Positions 6,670-7,220 of a stretch of 7,220 bases of DNA are shown in pieces. The DNA is taken from NCBI GenBank assembly GCA_964546145.1, contig CAZJIU010000097.1, positions 1-7,220 of the forward strand, given 5' to 3'. How positions within the stretch are numbered: position 1 is the first letter of the stretch; the number at the start of each line of letters is the position of its first letter. Position numbers and translations under genes: made by a program. The notes beneath the pieces were generated by a model. That model ran no database searches. It was given only the letters and a program-made list of their open reading frames with translations, and had not been told where the DNA came from. This DNA comes from CAZAKO01 sp964546145. GTDB taxonomy: Bacteria > Fidelibacterota > UBA2242.

Positions 6670-6949
6670 TAAAATCCACTTCCAAGCCACCTTTAGTAGG
6701 TGCTCGGATATACCAATCTCAGCTTGATCCCTGTTACATCTACCAATTTGATAATTATGACCAGGGTCACTTTCTGAATCACACAGGAAAATAGAGCTGG
6801 CTGTTATCTTTTGTCTTTCTGTTGGAATCGGCTTATATTTCCGTCAAGAATGAAGATCGCAGGCAGAAAAATAAGCAGAAGAGTGGTAGTGCCCCTTTTC
6901 CATTCTCAATTAAGTCATTACAATAACATATCACCAGGATTTTCTAATT
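6670..6949. other. Intergenic region after the aro operon
   Basis: This 280-nt stretch separates the operon from the next gene and contains no credible reading frame. I looked for a terminator. The best hairpin is CACCT/AGGTG at 6688-6702 (5 bp, 5-nt loop), but it lacks a following T-run. A second imperfect inverted repeat with CCCTG/CAGGG arms has a long loop. Neither is convincing. The break in spacing, compared with the overlapping genes before it, suggests that the next gene is a separate transcription unit whose promoter should lie here, but no consensus promoter is clear. Confidence 0.5.
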
Positions 6950-7220
6950 ATGAAAAATATTCTTAATCAGTTCCTGAAAACCTGTCCCACAACTGGCAAA
7001 TTCCGGGGAATCAACTGGTCAAACACCTGGTCGGTTGCCGCCTTCCCGGTAACGGGACTAATAGCCTTGATCTGGTTTCTAGTTCGCGTTGTACCCAAAC
7101 CCAGCCGGGCAACTTATCCCTGCATGAAGGTTGCCGCTCCGCTGGCAAGCACCTTCGTAGCTTACCTCGGCGGCTTTTTGCTTTCGGCACTTTCTTTCAA
7201 GAAAGTTAGACTTGCCTTCC
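6950..7220 (+). CDS. Membrane protein, possibly DUF362-type, 3' partial
   Basis: The frame opens at ATG 6950 and runs to the window edge without a stop, giving 90 residues. AGGA at 6936-6939 lies 10 nt upstream. After a polar N-terminus with Cys12, a hydrophobic segment at about 29-48 is followed by VVPKPSRATYPC (47-58), and a second hydrophobic segment covers about 61-82. The combination RVVPKPSRATYPC followed by APLASTFVAYL resembles, from memory, the N-terminus of DUF362-containing membrane-anchored proteins in Bacteroidota and related candidate phyla. The DUF362 domain itself would lie downstream and cannot be seen, so the family call is an inference from the N-terminal motif. The function is unknown, and no link to aromatic biosynthesis is apparent. 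That it is a real gene is likely, given the ribosome binding site and coherent membrane pattern. Confidence 0.65.
   Translation, partial: MKNILNQFLKTCPTTGKFRGINWSNTWSVAAFPVTGLIALIWFLVRVVPKPSRATYPCMKVAAPLASTFVAYLGGFLLSALSFKKVRLAF

Noticed and set aside
6688..6702. CACCT-TTAGT-AGGTG hairpin after aroA as a terminator
   Set aside because: The stem is only 5 bp and is followed by CTCGGATATACC rather than a T-run, so it does not meet the criteria for an intrinsic terminator.
6919..6924. TACAAT as a -10 box for the gene at 6950
   Set aside because: The hexamer is plausible, but the sequence 17 bp upstream (TTTTCC) is a poor -35 match, and the promoter consensus for this organism is unknown.

Overview
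This window is a compact aromatic amino acid biosynthesis operon, entirely on the + strand. It is followed by a 280-nt non-coding stretch and the first 90 codons of an unrelated membrane protein. The gene order is tyrA (5' end outside the window, with a chorismate mutase domain), aroE, aroC (interrupted by an assembly gap), aroKB (a fusion), aroQ, aroF (DAHP synthase) and aroA. All seven steps from phosphoenolpyruvate plus erythrose 4-phosphate to chorismate are present: AroF, AroB, AroQ, AroE, AroK, AroA and AroC. The leading gene takes chorismate on toward tyrosine. No tRNA, rRNA, CRISPR array, mobile element or defence-like system was found.

The packing is very tight. Successive junctions are a 4-nt overlap (tyrA/aroE), a probable 8-nt overlap (aroE/aroC), an 8-nt overlap (aroC/aroKB), a 37-nt overlap (aroKB/aroQ), then 1-nt gaps (aroQ/aroF and aroF/aroA). 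This implies one transcript with translational coupling. The operon promoter must lie upstream of the window, and no convincing intrinsic terminator follows aroA.

The organism is bacterial, with moderate GC and good Shine-Dalgarno sites. From memory, Thermotoga maritima also has an aroKB fusion next to aroE, aroC and aroQ, together with a type I-beta DAHP synthase. The partial downstream protein resembles the N-terminus of DUF362-type membrane proteins that I associate with Bacteroidota and related candidate phyla such as KSB1 or Marinimicrobia. I cannot assign a phylum. The run of exactly 100 N at 1768-1867 indicates a draft scaffold, possibly metagenomic.

I do not see a novel system. The points worth a second look are residue-level oddities in otherwise canonical enzymes. 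These are Asp in place of Ser/Thr in the shikimate kinase P-loop, a degenerate N-terminal regulatory region and a Gly-Ser-Cys motif in DAHP synthase, an NAD-type cofactor loop in AroE, loss of the usual Asp and Arg in the visible chorismate mutase motif, and the long aroB/aroQ overlap. The aroC gap hides about 200 residues, far more than the 100 N suggest.
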